Source: Limnomonas spitsbergensis (lineage: Eukaryota > Chlorophyta > Chlorophyceae > Chlamydomonadales). Taken from it: DNA of 64,000 bases. A program made the position numbers and the translations under genes. Below, one piece after another: positions 34,165-45,400 of the stretch. The DNA is taken from the NCBI GenBank assembly GCA_037349105.1, contig JAYJMM010000097.1, positions 806,001 through 870,000 on the forward strand, given 5' to 3'. The notes under the pieces are model-generated. The model was not told the origin of the DNA. It searched no databases and saw only the letters and a list, made by a program, of their open reading frames with translations. How positions within the stretch are numbered: position 1 is the first letter of the stretch; the number at the start of each line of letters is the position of its first letter.

Positions 34165-34420
34165 AGCTATACCCTAAGCTGTATCCTCAACCTCGAGCTG
34201 TACCCTGAGCTTCACCCTAAGCTAGACCTTGAGCTGTACCCCGAGATCTTTACCCTCAGCTTTACACTGAGCTTAACACTGAGCTTTCGGTGTTCCCTGT
34301 TGGTGCTTTGGCTTCCCCAGTCAGTTCCTGGTGGGGCACAACCCTGCAGAACTTAAACGATGTTGTGCTGAACCCTTAACCCTAAAACCCTTACCCCTAA
34401 ATTATAAACCCTAAACTTCT
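34165..34420. repeat. 12-bp minisatellite and telomere-like stretch
   Basis: 34165-34290 is built from gagctgtaccct/gagctttacact 12-mers, about ten units. 34371-34418 reads cccttaaccctaaaaccctt and similar, resembling degenerate CCCTAAA/CCCTAAAA telomere-type repeats. It is too short and irregular to be a telomere. Both lie immediately 5' of the first visible GPN1 exon. Confidence 0.6.
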
Positions 34421-34587
34421 TATCAGAATTTACCCTATTCAATTACCCTTTCTTAGGACTACCCTTTCTTAACCCTGCTAGGAAGGTTAACCTACCCCCT
34501 TTCCTTATTTTAGCAGGACTGTTTTTCGTGACATTCTCTGGATCTGGGATTTCAAAATCTAAGCATATTCATGATCTGCTGATCCAG

Positions 34588-37076
34588 GCTTTCAACAAAG
34601 TGGACGTTACGCGACACGAATTTGCAATGGAGTGCATGGCGGACTACGACACGTATCACGCTGACCTAGAACGCGACCCCAGCTATGCATCCACACTCAG
34701 GTGAATCCTGGGACACTTGCCGCACTCAGATATTAACTGCAAAACTTAACTTGCACAGATTTTGACTGCGAAGCTTGCCACGTTGCCCTAGAATGTGACC
34801 CTTAGGTGCGCATCATTGCTCATGTTAGGGATGGGACACTCACCACACTCAAATTTGACTCTTGTCAGGCTGCCTTAGAACGTGACACCTTCGGTGCGCA
34901 TCCATGCTCATGTGAGATATAGGACGCTCGCCATACTCAGATTTTGAATATGACACGCCACCGCCCTTGGAAGGAACCCCAGCTAGGCATCAAGGGGAAG
35001 ATACCTGGCCTCGGCCGAGACATTTTTTATTTGCTCTTTTCGCGTTCAGCATGGCGTTTTCCGTAGCTTGAACATGTTTAGAAAGTGGGAGGGGGGCGGA
35101 ATAGTTGTTGTGGTGAGCAGATACGAGTGTGCTTTCCACCCTTACAAGCATTTTCTTATCTTGTTGTGACGATAACAGTGCGGTTGCAACCTGGGCCCTT
35201 ACTATTTTCCTGACTGTAGTTTTGTACTAATATTTTCCTGACCCCACAACCCTGCGGAGGGGCGCTGTCTCCGGGATTCAGTCCCCTCTTCCTCAGGTGC
35301 TCTCACCAAAACCCGTTAACCCCGCGCGGCCGCTCCTTGCAGCTACCGTAGCAATTACGAGGCCTTCGATATTTCTGTCCATCATCCCTTCCCCAAATTT
35401 CTGTCAACAGTTCTTGCCCGCCACACAGTCGCTCAGGGTAATGAATGTAGTTATTACAAGCCCGTCACAAATCCTGTTTGCCCCCTACTCGCTACACGTA
35501 ACTACCAAGATTGTCACAAAGCCTGTTCAAAATCCCTGCCCCCCGCAGTCGCTCCATGTCTCTGGTGTTGGATGAATTCTACAAGAACATGAGATGTGTC
35601 GGAGTGTCAGCCGTCACAGGAGAAGGCATGGCCGAGTTCTTCGAGGTGAGTGGGCTGCGCCTCATAATAACGCGGGATGCTCTTCTAAACTCTTATAAGC
35701 ACCCTGAGCGCTTACCCATGCACATGCCTAATTTCATTGTATTCAATTGGACTGTTTTTGTCGTTGTTACAAATTTGACCCAAAGCTTTTGTTTTGTTCC
35801 AACTACCTCTAACTGCCTCCAACTACCTCCAACTACCTCCACCTGGCAAACAGGGAGTTGCGGCATGTGCGGAAGACTACAAGAACGAGTACGTCCCGGA
35901 AATGGAGCTTCTTAAGAAGAAGAAGGCCGAGAAGGAGTCTGCCCGGCAGCAAGTGAGTGCTCTCCGAATGGCTGAGTACATTATCTATGTGTGCGGTGTA
36001 CACTGCAGACGAAATCATCCAAGAGCAATGCAATTATGCTGGTGGCCCAAGCAGCAGGGCTTGTTGCATTAGATCCTGCCAACCGCAGGCTGAAGGATAG
36101 CTGAAGCACGCTGTAAATAGTGGTCGTAAGCCCTCGCTCTAAGTTAGGAAGCCCGTTAAGGAGGGTGCAGATAAGGTTGAGGGTTGAAAGAATTTCAACC
36201 CTAAACCCTCGCATTCAGGATGTTGAGCATACTAGCGATTATGTTTGCGATGATGAGGCGCTTGGCCCTGAGATTCATGAGACCCATGAGATCCATAAGA
36301 TCTACGAAATCTTTGAGGCCTTCGAGATCCGCTATTTACAGGTGCACATAGGGTTTAAGCCATTAACCCCAAACCCTACCCCCCTGCTTAGTTAGGCGCA
36401 TTTAGGAGGATGTGAATAGTACGCAGCATATGTTTGCGTCTATGAGACCCGTGAGATCCGTGAGATCTACGAGAATTGTGGAATTCATGAGATTCATGAG
36501 ATCCATGGGATATACACGATCTGTGAGGCTCGTGAGTTCCATGAGATCCCCCAGATCCATGAGATCTAAGAGATCCATGACATCCATGGGGATCCTTGGG
36601 ATCCATGTATGCAAGAGATCCCCATCTTCAGATAATTCTTTGATTTTCTCCCATTGATTAGGCGGTACAAAAGTACAAAAGTAAATGTATTCCAATATAT
36701 TATCCCTGGGGTTCCAAGGGACCCCATGCCATCAAGCGTGGTCAAGCACGGCCAGCCGTTTTTCTCCTCGGCCTGCACGTTGACGAGGATTGGGTCAACG
36801 TGCTGGTCTCTCTTTCTCATCCCCTGACATGTGTTACCCGCTGTTTACACTAACGCTCAGAAAGAGGTGGAGAGGCTGCAAAAGGACATGGCCAAGACCA
36901 GGCTCGCACCAGGCGCTGCCGGGGGCGGTTCGGGAGCGGGCGCGCACGGGACACCCGGCCGGGGCGCAGCAGCAGCGGCAGCAGCCAGGTCTGAGGTGGA
37001 CGATGATGAGGGCTCGTGTGACTACGAGATCGAGGACGATGACATTGAAACTGCGAACGAGGTTGCGGGCAGCTAG
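34588..37076 (+). CDS. GPN1: GPN-loop GTPase 1 (GPN1/XAB1-type), C-terminal four exons
   Basis: Exons 34588-34700, 35549-35645, 35854-35952 and 36861-37076 join in frame to 174 codons plus TAG. Exon 1 holds the G4 motif NKVD and HEFAMECMADYDTYHADLER. Exon 2 holds SRSMSLVLDEFYKNMR and the G5-like SAVTGEGM. Exon 3 has EDYKNEYVPEMELLKKKK, and exon 4 a coiled-coil start (KEVERLQKDMAK), an Ala/Gly linker and an acidic tail. These blocks are diagnostic of GPN1, a cytoplasmic GTPase needed for RNA polymerase II assembly and nuclear import. Introns (848, 208 and 908 bp) have GTGAAT/GTGAGT donors and CAG/CCAG acceptors. The G1-G3 exons (P-loop, GPN motif) were not found upstream, where repeats and retroelements lie; either they are beyond a long intron or the gene is 5'-truncated. 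TGTAA occurs at 37279 (ctgtaaataag). Confidence 0.85.
36270..36610. repeat. 9-bp repeat (gagatccat) inside the last GPN1 intron
   Basis: Two blocks (about 36270-36335 and 36435-36605) consist of gagatccat/gagatctac/gagattcat 9-mers. They are separated by an aaccctaaacc-rich spacer. Intronic; the frames across it are artefacts. Confidence 0.75.
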
Positions 37077-37240
37077 CGTTGCCTGGTCAGCGGGCGTTTG
37101 CTGTGTTTTGACCTCCTACGATGGGGGCTTGTGCGATTACGATGTTGATGAGAATGAGATTAAAATCTGTAAACAAAACGGCCAGGAAGAGGACTGAATG
37201 CTTGATCAGCGCACGTTTCCGTGCTTTGCCTGACGGTTAC
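37005..37240 (+). repeat. Diverged tandem duplication of the GPN1 3' end
   Basis: The end of the last exon (gatgagggctcgtgtgacta ... attgaaact) and its 3' flank (tggtcagcgggcgtttgctg) are repeated about 115 bases later. The second copy (gatgggggcttgtgcgatta ... gattaaaatc, then gatcagcgcacgtttccgtg) encodes a second acidic tail, GLCDYDVDENEIKICKQ, ending in TGA at 37195-37197. It is in a different frame from the real exon, so it would be used only with another splice. Confidence 0.6.
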
Positions 37241-37259
37241 TTTTTCGTTTTCAGGTTTT

Positions 37260-37714
37260 CTGAATGCGTCTTTCCACTGTAAATAAGTCTTTAATGTGTG
37301 GGATCCAGCGAGGGGGGGGGGGAAACAAAGTTCTGCACCCCATCATCTAAAGTTGTAGTGCTTGACTAGAGCTTCCCATATCTGGTCTTAAAAAAAAAAT
37401 GGCCCAAGGGGCTGGGAGATACGGAGGGGCAAAGTGGGGGGGGGGGAGGGGGGTAAAAAAAGGCATTTTTTTGGATTTTTTAATTTCTTTTTTTTAAACA
37501 TCGGATTGAGACGATAGCTACACCGTTGCATTCCTACTGTCATTTGCTACAGATATGCATCATATAAAAATTAACACAGAATACCAGACCCTCCCTGGCA
37601 TGCAATTTTGGCATGGGGGGATGCCATGGCTATGGAACCACATGCACGGCTGTGCGTACACCCATTATGGACTCACACGGTGTAGCTGCATTGGTAGTTG
37701 CTATTAATTAAGCA
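37260..37714. other. Homopolymer-rich 3' flank, no gene
   Basis: Contains runs of G (37311-37322, 37436-37452), A (37390-37400) and T (37466-37497) and otherwise nothing recognisable. Confidence 0.6.
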
Positions 37715-38553
37715 ATGAAAACCTGCTGTGAGCATTGTTTGAAGGTCTTAAAATTCACAGACAACCCAGTGGCCCTAAAGAATCACCAACAAGGGAAAGA
37801 GTGCAAGAGAGGAGCTGAGAAGCTGGCAAGGAGCACTCGACGAAGCGACAGCGCACAATCACATCATTATATTACTCTGCTACTCCTGCTACTCCTTCAG
37901 CTCATGCTCCGGCTGCTGCTGCTGCTATCAAGCATGCGGCTGCCGTAGAGCCTCTCGCTCTAGCAACAGCTGCTGGTCCTGCTGCTGAGGCTTCACCCGA
38001 GAGCCCGCAACAGCAGCTCCTATCTTTGGGTGTAGCGACCCAAGCGACCCCTGATGTTGTGGTGTTGCGAGAGCTTTCCAGCTGCCCCGGCTTTGCACCT
38101 CCTGTCGGCCGACCCTTCGTCGCAAATTGGCCATTTGCGGCTCACTGGCCCTGCCATCAGGCCTTGCCTTTTAAGTTCGAGGAGTCTGGCCTGCGGTCTG
38201 TGGACTGAGCGTCTGAGCCGGTGTCCAACAATCCTTGCACCAACAGACCAGTGGCTTGCACCATCTGCAGGAGCATCGTGGGCACCGTCCGCCCTTATGT
38301 GTGGAGCTATCACTTCCTAGATCACATGGAGTCAGCCCACCCTGGTCAGGAGCTGACGGAGGCAGATGTGACGAGATATGCCATCAGCGCTGAGGAGTTT
38401 GATGGGGTGGTGAGCAAGGAGGTCCCCAAGAAGCAGAAGGCCAAGCTTCTGAAGGATCACGTCAGCACGCTCGCGTTAGATGCTAGTTTGCTGCCACTCG
38501 TGCGAGAGTCCTTTCGTTTCTGGAGCCTCATGGTCTCTAGCGTAGATAGGTAG
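37715..38553 (+). pseudogene. Zinc-finger protein remnant, probably transposon-derived
   Basis: Three readable pieces. 37715-37850 has CCEHCLKVLKF…KNHQQGKEC, a C-X2-C…H-X5-C cluster like BED/C2H-type transposase fingers. After a frame change (about 37830-37870) an Ala/Pro/Gln-rich linker runs to GLRSVD and a TGA (38206-38208). In the same frame from 38221 follow NPCTNRPVACTICRSIVG, YVWSYHFLDHMESAHPG (a C-X2-C…H-X3-H cluster) and helical sequence to a TAG at 38551-38553. One frameshift and one in-frame stop point to a decayed gene; splicing cannot be excluded. The fingers suggest DNA binding. No catalytic domain is visible. Confidence 0.4.
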
Positions 38554-39180
38554 CTGACAGGTGGTAGCAAGAGCATTGGTATATTCTTTTGTTTCACCCC
38601 TTGACATTTGTGAACCATCTACATTTATCAACACCATTAGAAGCGCACTGTTGAGCTGATTGAAATTGACCCCGCTCCCTCCCTTAAATTCAGATTTTTG
38701 ACTGGGAAATTAAGGTTTCACTAGGTTCCGGAGGCGGGGGGGGGGGGTAGCCAGGGGGCGTTTCACATTTTTTTATGATGGTGTCTTTGACTTTTTTTTG
38801 CCCCCCCCCTCGGGATCCAGCCCGAGATACTGACTACCGGTATGTACCTGCCTACCTGTCTTCCTACCTAATCTTGCTGAAGATCAAACAGCTCCAGAAA
38901 CGTGGAGCTTCAGGCAATACACTAGCATCTAACTTCAGCTACGACATGTACACCTTAAGCGCTTCTCCCTTGTGTTTCTTAGATACCTCCTTGCCCAGCA
39001 CCCCCTCATACTCGGCTAGGCTGGCACTAATGGCATATGCCGCCTTACTTGCCTCTTCACACCTGTCAGCGCATCCCCAGCTACTTTGGCCCCTGCTCCC
39101 ACCCTGGGTGCCCTGCTCCAGCTCAAGGTCCTCAAGCTGCCTGTTGAGGGTTCTCCATCTGCTTGGGTTTACTTAGGCAC
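38554..39180. other. No gene supported
   Basis: Contains G- and C-runs (38731-38748, 38803-38812) and an open Leu/Ser-rich frame (38775-39176) with no recognised feature. Confidence 0.4.
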
Positions 39181-39182
39181 AC

Positions 39183-39250
39183 ACGTGGCCGAGCCTTTTT
39201 TTGAGCAGGACCCAGAGGTGTAACGTCATTAACGTCATTGACTTGCTGGG
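39183..39250 (+). mobile_element. Dispersed element family, 3'-end fragment
   Basis: cacgtggccgagcctttttt tgagcaggacccagaggtgt followed by aacgtcattaacgtcattga. It matches the common end seen at 54.9, 55.7, 55.9 and 56.4 kb. The final aacgtcatt is doubled, like the short tail repeats of some non-LTR retroelements. Confidence 0.6.
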
Positions 39251-39456
39251 GGGTATCATTGCCAAGTGGCCAGGGGGTGTCGGCGGTTCCTCAGAGCTGA
39301 TGCGCTGCCTGTGGATTTAAAGACCTTGCCACACAGATCGATTGATCGAATGAATAGACAGTCTTGAGTCTCCTTATCATCCATATCTCAAGTCAAATAC
39401 ACTGTTTTCTTTGGCTCGTGAATGGGATGCATAAATTTAACAACATTCAATGACAT

Positions 39457-40196
39457 AAGTTGGGCGCCCACGCAGAGGAGCCTTTTGAGCATGGCCCAGA
39501 GGTGTTACGTCATTGACCTCTGGGCCCTGCTCATATAATAATATCAAGGCTCGGCTGCGTGGGCGCTTAAGTAATTGGGGCAGGCAAGTAAGGAAAGAGG
39601 GAAATAAAGTGGAGGGGCAGACAAAGGCTGGGAAAGAAAGGCAAAGGAAAATTCCAGCCTCTGAGGACGTCTATGCCTGAAAACGATATCTACCACGTCT
39701 TCCAGAAAAGCCAGGGCTTTCCACCCAAGCCTGTGCCGGTACAACTCGAAGAAGTTTCTAGCACCGTTTGGAGGACTTGCCCATCGTCTCCCTAAGTCGA
39801 TCATGCACACTGGGGCATTGAAAGCATGTTTGCAATGCGTCCTCCACATGCTCGCCCGTACCCTGCCGAACAGCGGGCTGCATGTCGGCCGCCATGGCAG
39901 CCGCCATAAGTGGACTGTCTTGCTGTGCTGCTGGTGTTACCGCTGCGTTGTAGAAGCGAAGGACATTCTGCCACCAACCTCGCTGCAACGCAGGGCTGGA
40001 TCTGCAGGTCCTTCATGACCCCAAGCTGGCGGCGGACGCAGGTAGCCATGCAGCCTGGCGCACTCATATGATGGAGAAATCTGGACTGCAACCTGCTGTT
40101 GATGCAATGCCGCAGCCTGAGGTGATCGTTTTTGCGGTCCTGCCCCCCCCTGTCCCCCCGTGCCAATGTGGCATGCCAGGACTGAAGGTATGATGT
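39457..40196 (-). mobile_element. Dispersed element family, copy C, with a second 3' end joined head to head
   Basis: From 39505 rightwards (minus-strand coding) lie the common 3' end (cctctgggccctgctcatat…ggctcggctgcgtgggcgc), a purine-rich zone, then the coding remnant. That remnant has LGWKALAFLEDVVDIV at about 39670-39730, CFQCPSVHDRLR at about 39790-39830 and VEDALQ beyond. The region 39945-40040 resembles 52180-52290. Immediately left, 39457-39505 is the same 3' end in the opposite orientation, making a ~100-bp imperfect palindrome. Stops interrupt the coding remnant. Confidence 0.6.
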
Positions 40197-42279
40197 AACT
40201 GCATACCACATTTAACAGTGGAAACCGATAGCATTCAACATGGGGAATGCAGTGGCGCAGTTATCTTCTCAGTCGGACGCCTAGAAAATAATTTGGAAAC
40301 ACTTTCTACACTAGTCAATGATCACTGTCTATGAGTCATTATGGGGGGACCCCCAGTCTATCCCCCACCCCCCCACACCCGACTTTAGTTGCCGCCTGAT
40401 ATCGCCCCTCTCCCCTAGGCCATGAACAGATTTTTGATAGACCCCTTCCTTTCCTGGCCTCAGGCTGCTAAAGCCTCAGGAGGACGAGGTGGCGCAGCAC
40501 TATGCCGTGAAGACCATTGAGAACATCTGCAGCCAGGGCGGCGACTGGGCGGCCAAGTTCTGCAGCGAGGACCTGGTCTTCAATTTAGTGCAGGTGCGCA
40601 TGACGGGCGATTGAAGGTCAGTGTAGGACCTGGAATGTGAAAGCGCGTCCTCGTCTTCAACTCAGTGTAGGATACGGTCTTCACTTAAGTGCAGGTGCGC
40701 TAGGTGCGCATAGCAGGTCATTGATTTTGAGTGATTAAGATATATGTGTGAAAGTGCTTCTTTGTTTCAACTGGGTGCAGGACCTGGTCTTCGATTTAGT
40801 GCATGTGCTTGTGAGAGGGATGCTGGTTGGAGGGATTTGCTTTGAGTCGAGGGACTTTCCGGCATTGCAGGGGCCGTCAGGCTCAATCTTCAGGCCCCGC
40901 CGTTGCCAAGCCTTGAACCCTGAAAATTATAGATAGCTCTCACAGTCAAGCTCTATAACTTTGGAGGATCGGGTATGTAACTTCACCTTTTGTCCTCCTC
41001 CCTCGTGTCAGCGTATTGATTACCCATGACATGCTAACATGCCGGATGCGCAAGTTCAATTCCAGATACCATGCACAGCTAGGACGAAGGTGCAGCCATG
41101 CCAAATTTCCAACCTCCCATGCAAGCGAGAAGACATGGACATATTGGAACTAGGCTCAGAGCTGATATGTCCAGCACTCCAGATATGTCCTCATGGATAC
41201 CTATGTCCTGATCTCTGGTCCTGATGGCAGATCAGATAGAGACGGTTGACACACAAATTACGTTGGACAGGTCTGGCAAAGAATACGGTAGTGACTGGCT
41301 TTTCAAGCCGTTATTACGGATCATGGGTCTCTGGGCCATTCACCTGATAGGGACGGGCAGTCGGGCCGGTCATGCGTAATCTGTCCATCTGATGCCGAGC
41401 GTGTGAATGGTCCAGATCCACTGCCGGCTGCCGTCGCAGCAGCTGACGCAATGGTGCTAGGCGAAAGATTCAGATCATGGATGGGCCCCACTCAGCTCGA
41501 CTTCCTGCCAGCTGGCTGTTGCTGGGCGAGGCGTGGTACTGAGGCATTCCATGCATGCATGTTTGCGACGGATAGCGGTGCGTATAGTCAGTGGCACCTC
41601 ATGTTGGTACGGGCACTGGGTACGAGTCGTCATCGCAGGGCATTTGGGCTCCCGTTCGCCGCCGGGCGGGGGCCGGTGCCTTGGGGCGTTGTAACATTCA
41701 TTCAGTCTATCTGGATGACACCGCCCCCCCCCCGGCCGCCCCCGCACCAGCGACGACACCAGGGGCCAAGTCGTCATCGCGGGACGCGCGCGGGGACGAC
41801 CCGCATTTCGTGAGCACAACCGCTACCCACCCAACCGTTCAATTGGGATGTCCTCGTATCGATCTACCCAGTGTCAAACTGCTAACGCAGCCGTCTGACA
41901 CTGCTGCAGCCGAACAATTCAAAGCAGGGGCTGTAATTCAAATGGAACTTCATGCAAATCCACCGTGTTTTGAGTGACGGCAGCTGGTTGGTGGCCTTTG
42001 GTCAGGTTCGGGGCAGTGGCGAGTTGTGACGCAGCTCGATGTCATCACGGGACGCGGGGTTAACGCTCTTACGCGACAAATAACGTACAACCACGACCAA
42101 CTGATTTTGTATCGGGTTATCAGCTCGATCACCTGGATGAACACCATATCATGTTCAACTGAGAAGCTTCGAGTCCCAATTGCTCAAGCAAGACACAGTC
42201 AGAGAAACAGTCTAGTGGAATCCAGTTACCCATCCTGCGATTCAGTCGCTCGTTCCTCGCTGAAGGTAAGAACGATCTA
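40197..42279. repeat. 2.1-kb segmental duplication, copy 1 (upstream of the glycoprotein gene)
   Basis: Repeats in the same orientation at 61921-64000, where it is cut by the window edge. Shared landmarks are aactgcataccacattt, the ULK4-like exon, caattccagataccatgcac, the ccgcccccccc(c)ggccgc block and the end gctgaaggtaagaacgatct. Similarity is high, with few substitutions and small indels. In this copy the signal-peptide exon begins 189 bases after the end of the match. Confidence 0.95.
40464..40593 (+). pseudogene. Orphan exon resembling the ARM/HEAT region of ULK4/RUNKEL-type proteins
   Basis: An open exon bounded by cctcag| and |gtgcgc reads LLKPQEDEVAQHYAVKTIEN then ICSQGGDWAAKFCSEDLVF and NLVQ. 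The HYAVKTIEN block followed by a short helix is typical of the HEAT/ARM repeats of ULK4/FUSED-like pseudokinases (RUNKEL in plants), which act in cilia or microtubule processes. No neighbouring exon is found on either side. Diverged tandem echoes of its 3' end (aggacctggtcttc..tttagtgca) follow at about 40625-40800. It is probably a fragment carried in the duplicated segment. Family assignment rests on a short match. Confidence 0.45.
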
Positions 42280-42379
42280 CCGGTACGTGCTGGTACATGC
42301 TGTCAATGAATGTCTGCAGTTCAAATCTAACACACCACGACATCCATTAATTAAATTCAAACATTGCGCCCCATTGCAG
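42266..42379 (+). other. Putative 5'-UTR intron of the glycoprotein gene
   Basis: Donor gctgaag|gtaaga at 42265/42266 and acceptor ccattgcag| at 42379 would join a non-coding leader exon to the sequence just upstream of the ATG at 42468. The donor lies inside the duplicated segment and is preserved at 63986 in the second copy. Inferred from splice consensus only. Confidence 0.4.
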
Positions 42380-42467
42380 ATAAGACGCATACTCTCAAAC
42401 GCATTCTTATTACTTGGCTGTCATTCGGAATATCGGCCGTGGCACAGTCGTCTGTCGCTCGTTAAAG

Positions 42468-45400
42468 ATGGCGTCGCCGAGCATGCGCATCCTGGCCATC
42501 ACGGTTATTGGACTGTTGTCTCTGGACAGCACAGCCGCACGAGGTGGGTACGTTCTCTGTCGCTTTGTGTGTCAGTAGCCGGGCCACCACTCTGTGCACA
42601 TTATTCAAATTTCGCCGTCCGTGTAGTATACCTGTACTATATACCTGAAATATAAATACCGCGAGTGCTGCACCCATAGGCGCTACTGTACTGTTTAATG
42701 GCCAGCCCGCAGTCCATACGCTTTCTATGCTGGTTTACCGCGTGCCACTGATTCACCTTCAACAACTGAAGCCGTCGAACCCTTCACCAAGATCGCCCCC
42801 ATGAAGATGATCCCTCTGGTATCCTCGCAACTGACGCAATGGTGCTAGACGCACCTTTCATGACGAACGCCCCCTTAAAGTTCTCCACCGTTCTGTGAAG
42901 ACGTCCCCGGTCGAGAAGCGACACGGTTACGCTAGCACCGACTAGACTCCGACTCGACACCCATATCCAAGATTCCAAGTGACCCTCACTACGTACAAGA
43001 GCGCTAGCACCTTGCTCCCTCACTTGTCAGACATTATCTTTCTAACATCCATGCCCTGCCTGTCTGGCACTTGTCTCAGGCCTCACGAATTCTAATAAAC
43101 GAGACCTGCAAGCCCATGACAACACCGGTCCGAATAACGACGGCGTTCTTGTCGAAGGAGGCGATGATGGAAGCACGACCGCAGATGCAGGCAAGTGCAT
43201 GCTTGTCTAACTGGCTGCAGACTGGATTGCAATACCGTATTTGAAATGTCGTATTTGTCATGCACGGCGCACTGGGTACCGAAAATTTGCACAGCGGTGC
43301 ACACAGCGGTGCACATCTGTCCCTCCTCACGGCATCAAATATTAAGATCCCTATCATCCACCCATTTGCAGTTGCCGTCTTGTGTCCGAATGCGGCGGTG
43401 GTGGTCGGGCCGATCTGCTACACTGTCCTTCAAGGCGCCACGCCTAACGGCACCTACATCTTCTACGCAAGCGCAACGGGAAAGTTCTTCCTTTTCGACC
43501 CAGTGGGGCAAAACTGTGCACAATATGTAAGTGATGATGGGCAGTGAATCCCCATGCATGCAATGGTGGAGGGATGCAGAGCCATGCAGAGCATGAGGAG
43601 CTCATCTGGGAGGAAACATAAGCAGCCACGCTGCCTGCTGCAAATAAATCTGAGAATCCCTACACCCTGATCCCCAAATCCATGCCTCCATCCCCATGCG
43701 TGATTCCCATGCCCCCAAACCAGAACACTGGTGTAAACATTCAATAATTTCGGAGCCGTGCCTGACACACCCTGCGCTCTGACATGGCTGCACCCATGCA
43801 CCGACAAGCCGTGCACACATCCATTACTGACACTCTGCTCTCTGACGTGGCTGCAGGGCATGGGGTTCGTCATCAATGTGTACCCTGCTTCTGTGGGCAC
43901 CGTACTCCCACCCCAAGTTTACATTATCGATCAGTGGATCACGACAGGATCCTTTGAAAACATGACGCTCTACGTTGGGGATAAGGTGCGAGTGTTTCTA
44001 AGTAGCATGCATGGCGTCATGCAGTGTCACCATCCAGCAAGCATGGCATCGCTTTATATCATCGCATGTGCTTGGCATCGCTTAATGTCATTGAATGTGC
44101 ACGGCATCGTGCGGCATCGCCTACTCTGTGACCGCGCAATTGCATGATGTTCTGTCCAGCCCACCAATAAATGTGAAATTCTAAACAGTGGTTTCAAAAG
44201 TACATGTAGTTTGCGAAACAGACACTGCTGAAATATATTGTGCCTGCCTCTTATCTCCATTCTCCGCCTCTGCAGCTCGTCTTCACTTGGCCCTTCGCGG
44301 TCAATGAGATCCACGCAGTAGCCTCAGTAGACTTGATGCAGCCTGGACCGCTCCCTCCCTCTCCCCCATACCAAGAATCACCGGTCCCTGACGGCAACCC
44401 TGACGGTAACGTGGATTCCTCTCCCCCCCCTCTCCCACCACCCTCCTCTCCTCCTCCCCCTCCCCCCTCTCCCTCCCCTCCCTCCCCTCCCCCCCCTCCC
44501 CCCTCACCTCCTCCCCCACCCCTTCCCCCCTCCCCTCCTCCCCTTCCCCCCTCCCCTTCTCCCCCCCCTCCCCCTCCCCCTTCTCCTCCTTCCCCTCCCC
44601 CTCCTCCCTCTCCTCCTCCCCCTCCACCCTCCCCTCCTCCTCCTCCCCCCTCTCCCTTCCCCCCTCCTACTCCCCCTCCCTCTCCTCCCCCCCCCTCCCC
44701 TCCTCCCCCTCCACCCCTTCCCCCCTCCCCTCCTCCCCCTGCCCCTCCCTCCCCTCCTCCACCTCGCCCCTCTCCTCCTCCCTCTCCCCCTCCCCCCTCT
44801 CCCCCTCCTCCCCCTCCTCCCTCTCCCCCTCCCCCCCCTCCTCCCCCTCCTCCCTCTTCCCCTCCCCCTCCCCCTCTGCCCTCTTCTCCTCCCCCTCCCC
44901 CTCCCCCCTCCCTTCCTCCCCCTCCCCCTCCCCCCTCTCCTCCTCCGCCCTCTACCCTCCCTCCATATCCCCCCTCTGTCAACTTCATCCCCGAACCGCC
45001 CAGCCCAGGTGGCAACCCAGATGGAAACATTGAAAACTCTCCTCCCCCTCCCTCTCCCCCTCCCCCCCCTCCCCCACCGTCCTCCACCATCCATCCTCCA
45101 TTTCCCCCCTCTATCTTTGTACCTCAACCAAACCAAGGATCGTCCCCTCCCTCCTCTTCTCCTCCCCCTCCCCCTCCCCCTGAAAACCTCTCCCCACCAC
45201 CATTTCAAGGATCACCAAACCCAGGTGGTAACCCAGACGACACCTTCCCCCCTCCCTCCTCTCCCCCTCCACCCCCTCCTTCTTCTCCCCCTCCCCCCTC
45301 TCCCCCCCCTCCCCCTCCCCCCTCTCCTCCCCCTCCCCCTCCCCCCTCCCCTCCCCCGCCCTCTTCCCCCCCCCCCCCTCCTTCCACATCTCCTCTCCCA

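Noticed and set aside
34371..34420. Telomere
   Set aside because: Only a few irregular CCCTAAA-type units in mid-sequence; at most an interstitial telomere-like remnant.
38775..39176. 133-codon plus frame
   Set aside because: Leu/Ser-rich, no domain, no splice support and next to homopolymer runs.
44251..45090. 279-codon Gly/Glu-rich minus frame, and similar minus frames to 46729
   Set aside because: Complement of the CT-rich stalk exon; compositional shadow of the real plus-strand gene.
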